This document shows, piece after piece, positions 26,031 through 36,217 of a stretch of DNA of 53,939 nt (its first letter is position 1; each line of letters starts with the position of its first letter). The position numbers were made by a program, and so were the translations under genes. The notes under the pieces were generated by a model that made no database searches, had not been told where the DNA came from, and worked only from the letters and a program-made list of their open reading frames with translations. The stretch covers positions 1-53,939 of the forward strand of contig NZ_WBVS01000013.1 in assembly GCF_009193305.1 (NCBI RefSeq), read 5' to 3'. The DNA is from Bifidobacterium cebidarum (GTDB lineage Bacteria > Actinomycetota > Actinomycetes > Actinomycetales > Bifidobacteriaceae).

Positions 26031-26111
26031 AACGATCCTTTGTTTGACTGGAGCTGCTGTGTTCCACAGTGAGTAGCGCCGTTGCGTGTGATTGTGGGTT
26101 ATTCAGTTGAC

Positions 26112-26140
26112 ATTATGCGCCGTCAATCGATTTACGTCAA
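26112..26140 (-). promoter_or_regulatory. Promoter of the GH32 gene
   Basis: On the minus strand a -35 TTGACG (26135-26140) and a -10 CATAAT (26112-26117) are separated by exactly 17 bases. The -35 box lies inside the operator described separately, so repressor binding would block RNA polymerase. Confidence 0.75.
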
Positions 26141-26150
26141 TCGATTGACG
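26121..26150. promoter_or_regulatory. Tandem LacI-type operators
   Basis: CGTCAATCGATTGACG (26135-26150) is a perfect 16-bp palindrome with the central CG expected of LacI-family sites. A near copy, CGTCAATCGATTTACG (26121-26136), directly adjoins it and shares two bases. The adjacent LacI gene is the obvious binder; this is inference. Confidence 0.85.
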
Positions 26151-26185
26151 AATTCAGTGTGTCTGAGTTGTAGCCGCTGATTATG

Positions 26186-27229
26186 CTATTGACGCACGGA
26201 TTCCTTTTCGATGAGCGCGCAGTGGATTTTCGCTGGCACCGGCGTATTGAGCGGCGGCAGGAGAGCGGTGGCGCTTGGCCATTCCATATCGGCCAGCGGG
26301 CTTTCTTCAATCAGTGATACCAGCTTGGACGCGGCCCAATATCCCATCTCGAAATGAGGCAGTTCCACGGTGGTGAGCTGTGGCACAAGTGTGTCGGCGA
26401 ATACGCGATGATTGTCTACACCCACCACGGAGATGTCGCGCCCTACTGTGAGTCCTCGGCGCGCGGCGCATTCGTAGACGTACCAGGCACGAGCATCGTT
26501 GAAGCAGAAGAATCCATCTGGTTGTGCCGAGTCGAAAAGTGCGTTGACCGCTTCTAACGCAGGTTCGTTATTGCCTACATGCACAATGCGATGCTCATCA
26601 AAATCTCGTCCGGCTTCGGCAAGGGCTGCCCGATATCCTTCCAAACGACCTCGCTCGGCGATAATCGGATCTTCGGCGCCCACATATGCGATGCGTCCAC
26701 AACCCGCGGCAATCAGTCGTTTGGTGGCATCATACCCGATATGGAATTCATCGGGTTCCACACTGGGAATGACGCCTTTCTCATCCGTGGCGTCCACCAG
26801 TACCAGTGGCGTGTCCTTGAGTGCTTTCGGTACGTCGGTAATTCGGTTCGACATCTTCGCGTATAGGAAACCGTCAGTGCCGTAGCGCTTGAGCGCTGCG
26901 ATTTCCTCGGCTTCATTCTGTGCTCCGTCGGTGCTTACCACGATCAACATGTAACCGAGTTCCCGTGCCGCGGTTTGCGCGCCCAGAATAATGCCGCCGG
27001 CATATGGGGTTGTGGCCACGTCTTCGCTGATGAAGCCAAGCATATGAGTGCGCCCGGTGCGCAACGAGCTGGCGAGAGGATTGGATTGATAGCCGAGTTG
27101 TGAGGCGATGGCGCGCACCTGATTCGCTACATTGCCTCGCACACGCCCCTCGTCGCGGTTGTTCAACACCAGCGACACGGTAGAGACGGATACGCCTGCC
27201 TGTTGTGCAATCTCCTTCATCGTAACCAT
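26186..27229 (-). CDS. cscR: LacI-family regulator of the sucrose/fructoside locus
   Basis: A 347-residue regulator. The DNA-binding domain is MKEIAQQAGVSVSTVSLVLNNRDEGRV, followed by the hinge-helix region YQSNPLASSLRTGRTHMLGF. The rest is the sugar-sensing domain. It probably binds the CGTCAATCGATTGACG operators upstream of the GH32 gene. Its start lies 20 bases after the serpin stop with no terminator between, so it is likely transcribed as the last gene of the serpin transcript. An ATG three codons downstream (27220) is an alternative start. Confidence 0.88.
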   Translation of the reverse strand: MVTMKEIAQQAGVSVSTVSLVLNNRDEGRVRGNVANQVRAIASQLGYQSNPLASSLRTGRTHMLGFISEDVATTPYAGGIILGAQTAARELGYMLIVVSTDGAQNEAEEIAALKRYGTDGFLYAKMSNRITDVPKALKDTPLVLVDATDEKGVIPSVEPDEFHIGYDATKRLIAAGCGRIAYVGAEDPIIAERGRLEGYRAALAEAGRDFDEHRIVHVGNNEPALEAVNALFDSAQPDGFFCFNDARAWYVYECAARRGLTVGRDISVVGVDNHRVFADTLVPQLTTVELPHFEMGYWAASKLVSLIEESPLADMEWPSATALLPPLNTPVPAKIHCALIEKESVRQ

Positions 27230-27249
27230 AAGGTCAAACGATACACCTA

Positions 27250-28620
27250 CTACAGATTTCGGACCGCTCCGATGAACAACGGCACATCATCCGGCGTGGT
27301 CAACATATAGAGGAACGGCCTGTCTGCCGTGAACTCCACAACCTGCTGCTGAGCTGGCGCTCCAGCGGCCTCTGCTCCCGCTTGAGTGAACGCGGCTGCT
27401 TTCGCCCCCTGCTCGTTCACCTCGATGCGAGTGCCTTGGATAATCGATCCGATGAACAGTCCACTGTCGGCTGAGTCGGTCATCTTGCTCAGATCCGCGG
27501 TGTCGGGCGCAAAAACGTCGCTGATGCCAAGCTTCTTCAATGCCTCAGTCGTGTCATCGGAAGCAAAAGTACTGTCAATAGTGAATCGTGGCAGGCCAAC
27601 GTTGACCAAAGCCGGTTCGGCGGCAACTCCCCATCCTTCAGGAGCATCGGTCATGCATCCATACTGATATGAAGATCCCAGGCAGGTGCTCAAAGCCCAG
27701 CGCAGCTTCTCGGTGTCCTGAATGATGTCGTCGAAGCTGCCGGCTGCGGGGAGCAGCACAGTCAGCGCACCGCCATTGTCGAATGGTATGGAGATGCGTT
27801 GCCATGTGCTGTTGGAATCGTGCGCCCAGACCAGGCCATGGAATGTCTGATGCATCATCGGCACTTCATGATCGCCGTTGGTGCCATGGAAGGTCTGCCT
27901 ATCGGTGAGTTCAGGCTCGAACGGGTCCTGCCATCGCCCATCCGCAACCACGGTATTGATGATGGAGATGACTTCGTTGCTCTGCAAAGTGATGCGCGGT
28001 TCCAATGAACCTTGGGTATGCTGATTGATCCATCGGCTCATGCGCTGCGCCGCGGCATCATTCAATGGCAACGACTGCACGTCTGCATCAAAGACAGTCT
28101 CAACAGTTGTTTTGAAATCCTCGTTCAGTGTGTATCGATTATCGACCCACACTGAATTCGCCGTGCTCATCTGTGATTGTGAGCCGCTATAGCGTCCGTT
28201 GATGGAGCTCAGTAGCGATTGATAATCGGCGGTGTTCAACGATTGGGTGCCTAAGGCCTTTTCCATCTGCGAGCGGGTCTCGCCATCCGCCCCTTGCGCG
28301 GCAAGCGCCAATGCCATCCACATCGAGGCGGGGGAGTAGTTCACATTGCCTTGAGCGTTCTGAGACGGATTCATCTGTAGGAATGCCGTAGCGGACCGAT
28401 ACGCAAAATCAGAGGAACTGTCAACCGCGGAATGCGTAGCGGATTTTGCCGCTGGTTTGAACAATTGCATGGTGAGCAGTCGACCATCGCCAACAGTCCA
28501 CCACACGCCGCCGCATGCGCAAGCGATAAGCGCGACCACCAGAATAATGGCGATATGAACCTTGTGCTTACATTTGTGCTGCAGCGTGCGGTGGTGGACG
28601 ATACCGTGGTTTTCCATCAT
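27250..28620 (-). CDS. Membrane-anchored serpin (serine protease inhibitor)
   Basis: A 456-residue serpin. An N-terminal hydrophobic segment (HIAIILVVALIACACGGVWW, about 22-41) exports or anchors it. The fold markers are NVNYSPASMWMALALAAQGA, NTVVADGRWQDPF, GGALTVLLP and the C-terminal DRPFLYMLTTPDDVPLFIGAV. The hinge of the reactive loop is EQGAKAAAFT (403-412), with small residues as needed for an inhibitory serpin. The loop after it is Ala/Gly-rich (QAGAEAAGAPAQQQ), which would fit elastase-like targets. B. longum serpin is known to inhibit elastases; the target here is inferred. The gene is 6 bases after a small membrane protein gene and 20 bases before the LacI gene. Confidence 0.92.
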   Translation of the reverse strand: MMENHGIVHHRTLQHKCKHKVHIAIILVVALIACACGGVWWTVGDGRLLTMQLFKPAAKSATHSAVDSSSDFAYRSATAFLQMNPSQNAQGNVNYSPASMWMALALAAQGADGETRSQMEKALGTQSLNTADYQSLLSSINGRYSGSQSQMSTANSVWVDNRYTLNEDFKTTVETVFDADVQSLPLNDAAAQRMSRWINQHTQGSLEPRITLQSNEVISIINTVVADGRWQDPFEPELTDRQTFHGTNGDHEVPMMHQTFHGLVWAHDSNSTWQRISIPFDNGGALTVLLPAAGSFDDIIQDTEKLRWALSTCLGSSYQYGCMTDAPEGWGVAAEPALVNVGLPRFTIDSTFASDDTTEALKKLGISDVFAPDTADLSKMTDSADSGLFIGSIIQGTRIEVNEQGAKAAAFTQAGAEAAGAPAQQQVVEFTADRPFLYMLTTPDDVPLFIGAVRNL

Positions 28621-28626
28621 GGACTC

Positions 28627-29094
28627 TTAAGCGTGCCGAATCCGTGTGATGATCCAACGGATGAAAAGAGCCACTCCGAATCCCGCAAATGAGGCGATGG
28701 TAAACACCAGCAGGAAATACCACACTTGATCCATCGTGGACCAGTTGATATACCACGTACCCATATTGGTGCAGGCGGAATCAACTGCACAGTCGTCATA
28801 CGGAGTGATCAGCGCGAACAGCAGCGGCAACGCAATCGCCGAACACAATAGTGGGAACAGCAGCGCTCGCCATGGGCGCGCGAATGCCGTAGCGCGAGAT
28901 GCGTATATGGCATTCGCCAGCAACAGTACCGGTGGAATAACGAAGTTGATGAGCAGCGCGCCGCCCATTCTAGCCTCGCCGCCTACGAGAATGGTTATCA
29001 GCAACAGACCGTATGCGAATGCTACAGCGGCGATACAGCCGATGAATCGGGCTTCGCGATGTGAGGAACGAGATGAACTATATTGCGAGGTCAT
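28627..29094 (-). CDS. Small four-helix membrane protein upstream of the serpin
   Basis: A 155-residue protein from the ATG at 29094, preceded by GGAGAGGAGA. It has about four membrane helices: FIGCIAAVAFAYGLLLITIL, GALLINFVIPPVLLLANAIY, ALLFPLLCSAIALPLLFALI and VWYFLLVFTIASFAGFGVAL. I do not recognise a family. A loop with two Cys (DDCAVDSACTNMG) lies between helices three and four. It is the first gene of the probable serpin operon, so it may assist serpin secretion or sensing; this is speculation from position. Confidence 0.7.
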   Translation of the reverse strand: MTSQYSSSRSSHREARFIGCIAAVAFAYGLLLITILVGGEARMGGALLINFVIPPVLLLANAIYASRATAFARPWRALLFPLLCSAIALPLLFALITPYDDCAVDSACTNMGTWYINWSTMDQVWYFLLVFTIASFAGFGVALFIRWIITRIRHA

Positions 29095-29143
29095 GGCATG
29101 TCTCCTCTCCATTGAAAACGGCATGCTGACAGTTCCATAATAA

Positions 29144-29186
29144 AACGGGCTTGACGGCAACACGAATCGTTGCAGTCAAGCCCGTT
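29144..29186 (-). terminator. Terminator after the MFS transporter gene
   Basis: AACGGGCTTGAC (29144-29155) pairs with GTCAAGCCCGTT (29175-29186), with an inner GCAAC/GTTGC stem. On the minus strand it is followed by TTTTATTAT. It separates the MFS gene from the serpin operon and implies that the latter has its own promoter in 29095-29143. Confidence 0.88.
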
Positions 29187-29227
29187 ATGCGGTGGTGCTA
29201 TTCGCGGTTACAGAAACCTCACTGTGC

Positions 29228-30601
29228 TCAGTTCACCGAACGGCGAGCGGTCTCCACGCCGAAGATGCCGACGATAAGCATCGAGGCGATGGCGATGGCA
29301 CTGATGGAGACGAAGATGGACGTGGCACCGAGGTTCATGAGCATCCAGCCCACCACCATAGGCATCAGCACGTTGAGCAGCTTGGCGATGGCGTTAGCCA
29401 CACCCACGCAACGGAAGCGAACCTTGGTGGCGAACAGTTCAGGGGCGTACACGGCCACCACGGAAGCCATGAGCACATAGAGGCACATCATGAGCAGGAA
29501 GCCCACGATGATGGCGCCGACAGTGGAGGTCTGGAATGCGTAGAGCATACCGAACACACCAGTGAAGAGGAACGCCGGAACGATGGTGCGCTTGCGGCCG
29601 ATGCGGTCGATCAGCAGGGAGCCGATGAGGCAGCCCACCGGAGCGCCGAGCATCATCATCGTGGAGGTGGTCAGCGAGGAGGAAAGGTTGATGCCGCGCT
29701 TGACCAGGATGGTCGGCACCCAGGAGGTGAAGGCGTAGGAGCACACGTTGGTGGCGCTCACGGCCACGATGGCCACGAGCAGGCAGATGCCGAGCGAACG
29801 GCCGCCGGCGTTACGAGTCGATTCCGCGGCAGACTTGGCGGCAGACTCAGCCGGTTCGGATCCATTGGCCTCAAGCTGCTTGACGATGGCATCGGCCTCG
29901 TCATAACGGTTGTGCACGGCAAGCCAACGCGGGGATTCCGGAATATCGCGACGCAGCCACCAGATCACAGCGGCAATAAGACCGATGCCGACGAATAGCG
30001 GACGCCAGCTCCAACGAGGAATGATGAACGCGCACAGCAGCATGGCGATTGGCACGCCGCAGTTGGCAACGAGCGAAACGATGGCGCACCAATGGCCACG
30101 GCGATTCATCGGGGCGAATTCATTGACCATGGCGAAACCGGTGACGATTTCAGCACCAAGGCCGAGACCTGCGCCCAGGCGGCAGAGGGAAAGAATAGCC
30201 ATGTTCGGGGCGAATGCGCCGAGGAAGGTGAAGCCACCGAAGAGCAGCAGGTTGATTTGGTAGGCCACGCGGCGGCCCTTCAGATCGCCGACGAAGCCAG
30301 CCAGCAGGGAGCCGACCAGGAGACCCAGGAAGCCAGCGGACATGAACGTGGAATTCTGGGCCACAGTGGACCAGTGGGTGGACAGTGCACTGGAAGCCAC
30401 GGCACTGCCGATGTACACATCGATGCTGTCCATCAGCATGCCGGCAGCCACCAGGGCGACGATGCGATAGAACATCGGAGTCTCATGCGCGCGATCCATG
30501 CGCGAAACGATTTCTTCTACCTGAGCATGATTCTCGGCGGTGCGAGCTTTGGTGGTGTTCATCACGGAATCATGGGAAATCTGCTGTTCAGCAGCAGTCA
30601 T
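29228..30601 (-). CDS. MFS transporter (sugar porter/aromatic acid type)
   Basis: A 457-residue major facilitator protein with 12 predicted helices. The loop 2-3 motif GDLKGRR, the central RDIPESPRWL and the loop 8-9 motif DRIGRKR place it in the sugar porter/aromatic acid:H+ symporter group. The N-terminal 45 residues are cytoplasmic. AAGAGG precedes the ATG. The substrate is unknown. It lies near the GH32 locus but has its own terminator and promoter region, so it is not clearly part of it. Confidence 0.88.
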   Translation of the reverse strand: MTAAEQQISHDSVMNTTKARTAENHAQVEEIVSRMDRAHETPMFYRIVALVAAGMLMDSIDVYIGSAVASSALSTHWSTVAQNSTFMSAGFLGLLVGSLLAGFVGDLKGRRVAYQINLLLFGGFTFLGAFAPNMAILSLCRLGAGLGLGAEIVTGFAMVNEFAPMNRRGHWCAIVSLVANCGVPIAMLLCAFIIPRWSWRPLFVGIGLIAAVIWWLRRDIPESPRWLAVHNRYDEADAIVKQLEANGSEPAESAAKSAAESTRNAGGRSLGICLLVAIVAVSATNVCSYAFTSWVPTILVKRGINLSSSLTTSTMMMLGAPVGCLIGSLLIDRIGRKRTIVPAFLFTGVFGMLYAFQTSTVGAIIVGFLLMMCLYVLMASVVAVYAPELFATKVRFRCVGVANAIAKLLNVLMPMVVGWMLMNLGATSIFVSISAIAIASMLIVGIFGVETARRSVN

Positions 30602-30844
30602 AGTGAGCGCCTCTTCTTACATCCTGTTGCAAGGCAACCGCTCAACGGTACATTGCCGTGCAACGAACTCATAGCGCGGGTTCGACGTCGTTTGCCCTCC
30701 CATTGTGTGGGATGCGCATCGATTTCAAGCCTACGTCTTGAATTCACCTACCGAGCCAACATTGTGAGCTGGCTCACGTACGTCAGAAAAGAACTATAGG
30801 AGCGTTTCCTGTCGGCTCCCGGAGCGGGTCACATTGTGAACGAA
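30602..30844. promoter_or_regulatory. Gap upstream of the MFS gene with operator-like palindromes
   Basis: This 243-base stretch has no convincing gene. GTGAGC-TG-GCTCAC (30764-30777) is a perfect dyad and TCACA-T-TGTGA (30829-30839) is a second. ACATTGTGA occurs at both (30759-30767 and 30831-30839), 72 bases apart. They could bind a regulator of the MFS gene. I could not assign a clear -10/-35 pair. Confidence 0.4.
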
Positions 30845-30845
30845 T

Positions 30846-30884
30846 ATGGAATGGGGTGTCTCACTATGAGACATCCCATTCCAT
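30846..30884. terminator. Terminator at the end of the thiamine operon
   Basis: Bases 30846-30863 and 30867-30884 form an 18-bp stem with one G-T pair and a 3-base loop. It lies 12 bases beyond the last gene of the minus-strand thiamine operon. There is no T-run, but the hairpin is very stable. Confidence 0.7.
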
Positions 30885-30895
30885 TCATATGCGTT

Positions 30896-31273
30896 TTACC
30901 GCTGATGCTTTTCCGCCAGAATCTCATCCACCAGCTTCGGCTTTTCAGTCAGCTGGCCGGTGAAACCGGGGCGAATGTCCATGTGCAGCACCAGAGACGT
31001 ACGGTAGCCCTGCTCGGCAAGCTTCTTGGCCGCCTCGCCGGCCACTTTGAGCACATCGTCGAGATTGCCCTCCACATTGGTGAACAAGGCGTTTGTCTCC
31101 TGCGGCAAGCCGGATTCGCGGATCACCTCAATAGCCTGGGACACATAGGGGGACACCTCGGAACCCACGCCGGCTGCGGAAACTTGGATCGCTGCCACGG
31201 TGTTGAGATATGGCTTGCCGGTTTCAGGATCAATCGGCACTTCCTGTTTCACGGCATTACGGTCAAGAACCAT
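30896..31273 (-). CDS. Thiamine-binding protein, MTH1187/YkoF family
   Basis: A 125-residue protein of the MTH1187/UPF0045 family, which shares the thiamine-binding fold of YkoF. Family features are VAAIQVSAAGVGSEVSPYVSQAIEVI, GLPQETNALFTNVEG and RTSLVLHMDIRPG. It is the last gene of the thi operon, 10 bases after thiD. Members are proposed to bind thiamine or its pyrimidine and may act in transport or buffering; this is not proven here. Confidence 0.85.
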   Translation of the reverse strand: MVLDRNAVKQEVPIDPETGKPYLNTVAAIQVSAAGVGSEVSPYVSQAIEVIRESGLPQETNALFTNVEGNLDDVLKVAGEAAKKLAEQGYRTSLVLHMDIRPGFTGQLTEKPKLVDEILAEKHQR

Positions 31274-31283
31274 ATTCGTCCTC

Positions 31284-32081
31284 TCAGCGGTACTTCCAGA
31301 AGTGGTCCATCGGACCGGAGCCGTGGCCCAGGTCCAGCTGGGCCTTCAGCGCGCCGGTCAGATACTTCTTTGCGTGCTTGATGGCCTTGGGCAGCGTATC
31401 GCCCAGAGCCAGGTAGGAGGCAATCGCGGAGCTCAGCGTGCAGCCGGTGCCGTGGGTGTTCGGGTTGTTGATGCGCACGCCATCGAACCAAGTAACCGTA
31501 CCGTCGTTTTCAGCGAGCACGTCGTTGGCGTCCTCGGTGCCGTGGCCGCCCTTGACCAGCGCAGCGCAGCCGTATTGTTCGCTGATGCGGCGAGCCGCCG
31601 TCTCCATATCCTCCTGATCGTGGATCAGGGTGTCGGTCAGGGCTTCGGCTTCCGGAATATTCGGTGTCACCACGGTGGCCATGCCGAACAGGCGGCCGGT
31701 CAGTGCGGCGATGGCGTCATCGCTGATGAGCTTGGCGCCCGAGGTGGCCACCATCACCGGGTCGAGCACGATGTTGGTGGCATGATGGGCGGTCAGCCGG
31801 TCGGCGATCACGTTGATGATGTCCACGGAGGAGACCATGCCGATTTTGACAGCGATCGGCGGAATGTCCTCAAATACCATGTCGATCTCATCGGCCAGGA
31901 TATTCGGCTCGGTGTCCTGGATGGAGCGCACGCCGGTGGTGTTCTGCGCGGTGAGCGCGGTGATGGCGCTCATGCCGAACACACCACATGCCAGCATGGT
32001 TTTCAGATCGGCCTGCATACCGGCGCCGCCGGATGAATCGGAACCTGAAATCGCAAGTACTGCCGGCAAAGTGGTGCTCAT
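31284..32081 (-). CDS. thiD: Hydroxymethylpyrimidine/phosphomethylpyrimidine kinase
   Basis: It phosphorylates HMP to HMP-P and then HMP-PP for thiamine assembly. The 265-residue ribokinase-fold protein shows AISGSDSSGGAGMQADLKTM (substrate site), VKIGMVSS, LDPVMVATSGAKL and the anion-hole motif NTHGTGCTLSSAIA with the catalytic Cys. AGGAGAA precedes the ATG. It lies 55 bases after thiEC. Confidence 0.96.
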   Translation of the reverse strand: MSTTLPAVLAISGSDSSGGAGMQADLKTMLACGVFGMSAITALTAQNTTGVRSIQDTEPNILADEIDMVFEDIPPIAVKIGMVSSVDIINVIADRLTAHHATNIVLDPVMVATSGAKLISDDAIAALTGRLFGMATVVTPNIPEAEALTDTLIHDQEDMETAARRISEQYGCAALVKGGHGTEDANDVLAENDGTVTWFDGVRINNPNTHGTGCTLSSAIASYLALGDTLPKAIKHAKKYLTGALKAQLDLGHGSGPMDHFWKYR

Positions 32082-32136
32082 AATTTCTCCTTCAAAACTC
32101 GTAACACGTAACGAGCGTAGCGAGGTGGCTGTACGT

Positions 32137-34932
<2,796 letters not shown>

Positions 34933-34955
34933 TCAGCAATCGCTTGCATTGTCCT

Positions 34956-35004
34956 CGGCCCCCTCTGATGAGGGAGCCGCCAGCGAAGCTGACTGAGGGA
35001 GAGA
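34956..35004. repeat. Double-hairpin intergenic repeat between thiM and thiEC
   Basis: A CCCCTCTGATGAGGG hairpin (start 34959) is followed by CAGCGAAGCTG, a second small stem, and CTGAGGGAG, which could also pair with the first CCCTC block. It is nearly the same as the copy at 53009-53058. It lies within the thi operon and could tune expression of thiEC. Confidence 0.7.
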
Positions 35005-35048
35005 TTTCAAACAAAGGCAGTCTTCAGTCCGTTACTAAGGAGCATCGC

Positions 35049-35942
35049 CTACTGCACTACAATGTCGCTACCGGCTACCTGCTCGGCCGTCACATTCCAC
35101 AGGGCGTCAAGAAAAGCCACCTGGAACGATCCCGGTCCCTTGGACTCGGCTTCGGCCACTTCGGCTGCGCGGTCGTAGAGCAAGGAAGCGGCGAGTGTGG
35201 CAATGAGCGGTTCGGCGACGGCGAGATAGGTGGCAGTCACGCCACCCAGCGAGCAGCCTGCACCGGTGATCTTGGCCATCATCGCACTGCCGCCGGGCAG
35301 ACGATAGGTGTGTTCGCCGTCGGTCACCAAGTCGATTTTGCCGGATACGGCCACTGCGGCCTTATGCTTCGGTGCCGAAGCGGCAAGGAACTGAGCCAGC
35401 AGCTTCGCCGGCTGGGCGGCGGCATCCACCTCATCCACGGACTCCACGCCGGCCGGGCGGCTCGCGTTATCCGCATCAAGTAGCCCCCACATATTAGCCA
35501 AGGCGATGACTTCGGAAGCATTGGCGCGAATCACCGTTGGAGGAGCGGCCTTGAAGGATTGCAGGATCGCGGTGCGAGTCTTGCCGATACCAGCGGCTAC
35601 AGGGTCAAGCACCCACGGCTTGCCAAGGTAATTGAGCCGTTGCGCAATGGATGGCAACGCATCCTTATAGAACGGCAGCAATGTGCCCACGTTGATGTAA
35701 TTCGCGCCTGCGATCTTCGCCGTTTCGATTACATCATCCGGCAGGAAGCTCATGGCTGCCGTGCCGCCGGCGGCCAACTGTGCGTTGGCTACGAGATTGA
35801 TGGTGACGAAATTGGTGAATGACTGTGCCAATGGCGTCTTGTCTTTTACGTCTCGCACTGCCTGCGCTATTGCTTCGCGCAGTTCTGCCAAAACGTTCTG
35901 ATGAGTGTTGGTACTACAATGGTCGCGCGAATCGTCGCTCAT
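35049..35942 (-). CDS. thiM: Hydroxyethylthiazole kinase
   Basis: It phosphorylates salvaged thiazole alcohol for ThiE. I place the start at the ATG at 35942 (MSDDSRDHCS), giving 297 residues; a longer frame to 35972 would run into the TPP riboswitch. Markers are QSFTNFVTINLVANAQLAAGGTAAM, INVGTLLPFY, LDPVAAGIGKTRT, VIRANASEVIAL and the anion-hole KITGAGCSLGGVTA. It is the first gene of a minus-strand operon: thiM, thiEC, thiD and the thiamine-binding protein. The ribosome binding site TAGGGAG lies within the 3' part of the riboswitch aptamer. Confidence 0.93.
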   Translation of the reverse strand: MSDDSRDHCSTNTHQNVLAELREAIAQAVRDVKDKTPLAQSFTNFVTINLVANAQLAAGGTAAMSFLPDDVIETAKIAGANYINVGTLLPFYKDALPSIAQRLNYLGKPWVLDPVAAGIGKTRTAILQSFKAAPPTVIRANASEVIALANMWGLLDADNASRPAGVESVDEVDAAAQPAKLLAQFLAASAPKHKAAVAVSGKIDLVTDGEHTYRLPGGSAMMAKITGAGCSLGGVTATYLAVAEPLIATLAASLLYDRAAEVAEAESKGPGSFQVAFLDALWNVTAEQVAGSDIVVQ

Positions 35943-36044
35943 ATCACTGCTCCCTACGATGGTCTTAACCAACAGGTTCTAAGGGTTAGGCGTTGTGCCA
36001 TTCTCAACCCGCCGTTGACGCGGGTTCCCCTGCATTACAGTGAT
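35943..36044 (-). promoter_or_regulatory. TPP riboswitch (THI element) upstream of thiM
   Basis: On the minus strand the order is GGGGAACCCG, CGGGTTGAGA, ACCCTTAGAACCTG, TTGGTTAAGACCA and TCGTAGGGAG, which matches the conserved THI-box (GGGG..., CTGAGA-like, ACCTGATCTGG-like, GCGTAGGGA). ATCACTG (36038-36044) can pair with CAGTGAT (35943-35949), closing the aptamer right before the ATG. The ribosome binding site is inside the element, so thiamine diphosphate binding should block translation of thiM. It is the only THI element I see for the thi genes here. Confidence 0.92.
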
Positions 36045-36217
36045 GACGCTATGCGTGTATGCGGACATCTTCTTTACAAATACGAACAGAATCGTTGATT
36101 TTTATGTGATTGCTCTGGCGCGTCGCCGCTCCGCGTGGTATTAAGACGGGTTTCGATTGCGGCGCGCGTGTAGGATAAAGCTCGTTTGCGTGAGATCGTA
36201 AGTGTTCGGGAGGAAAG

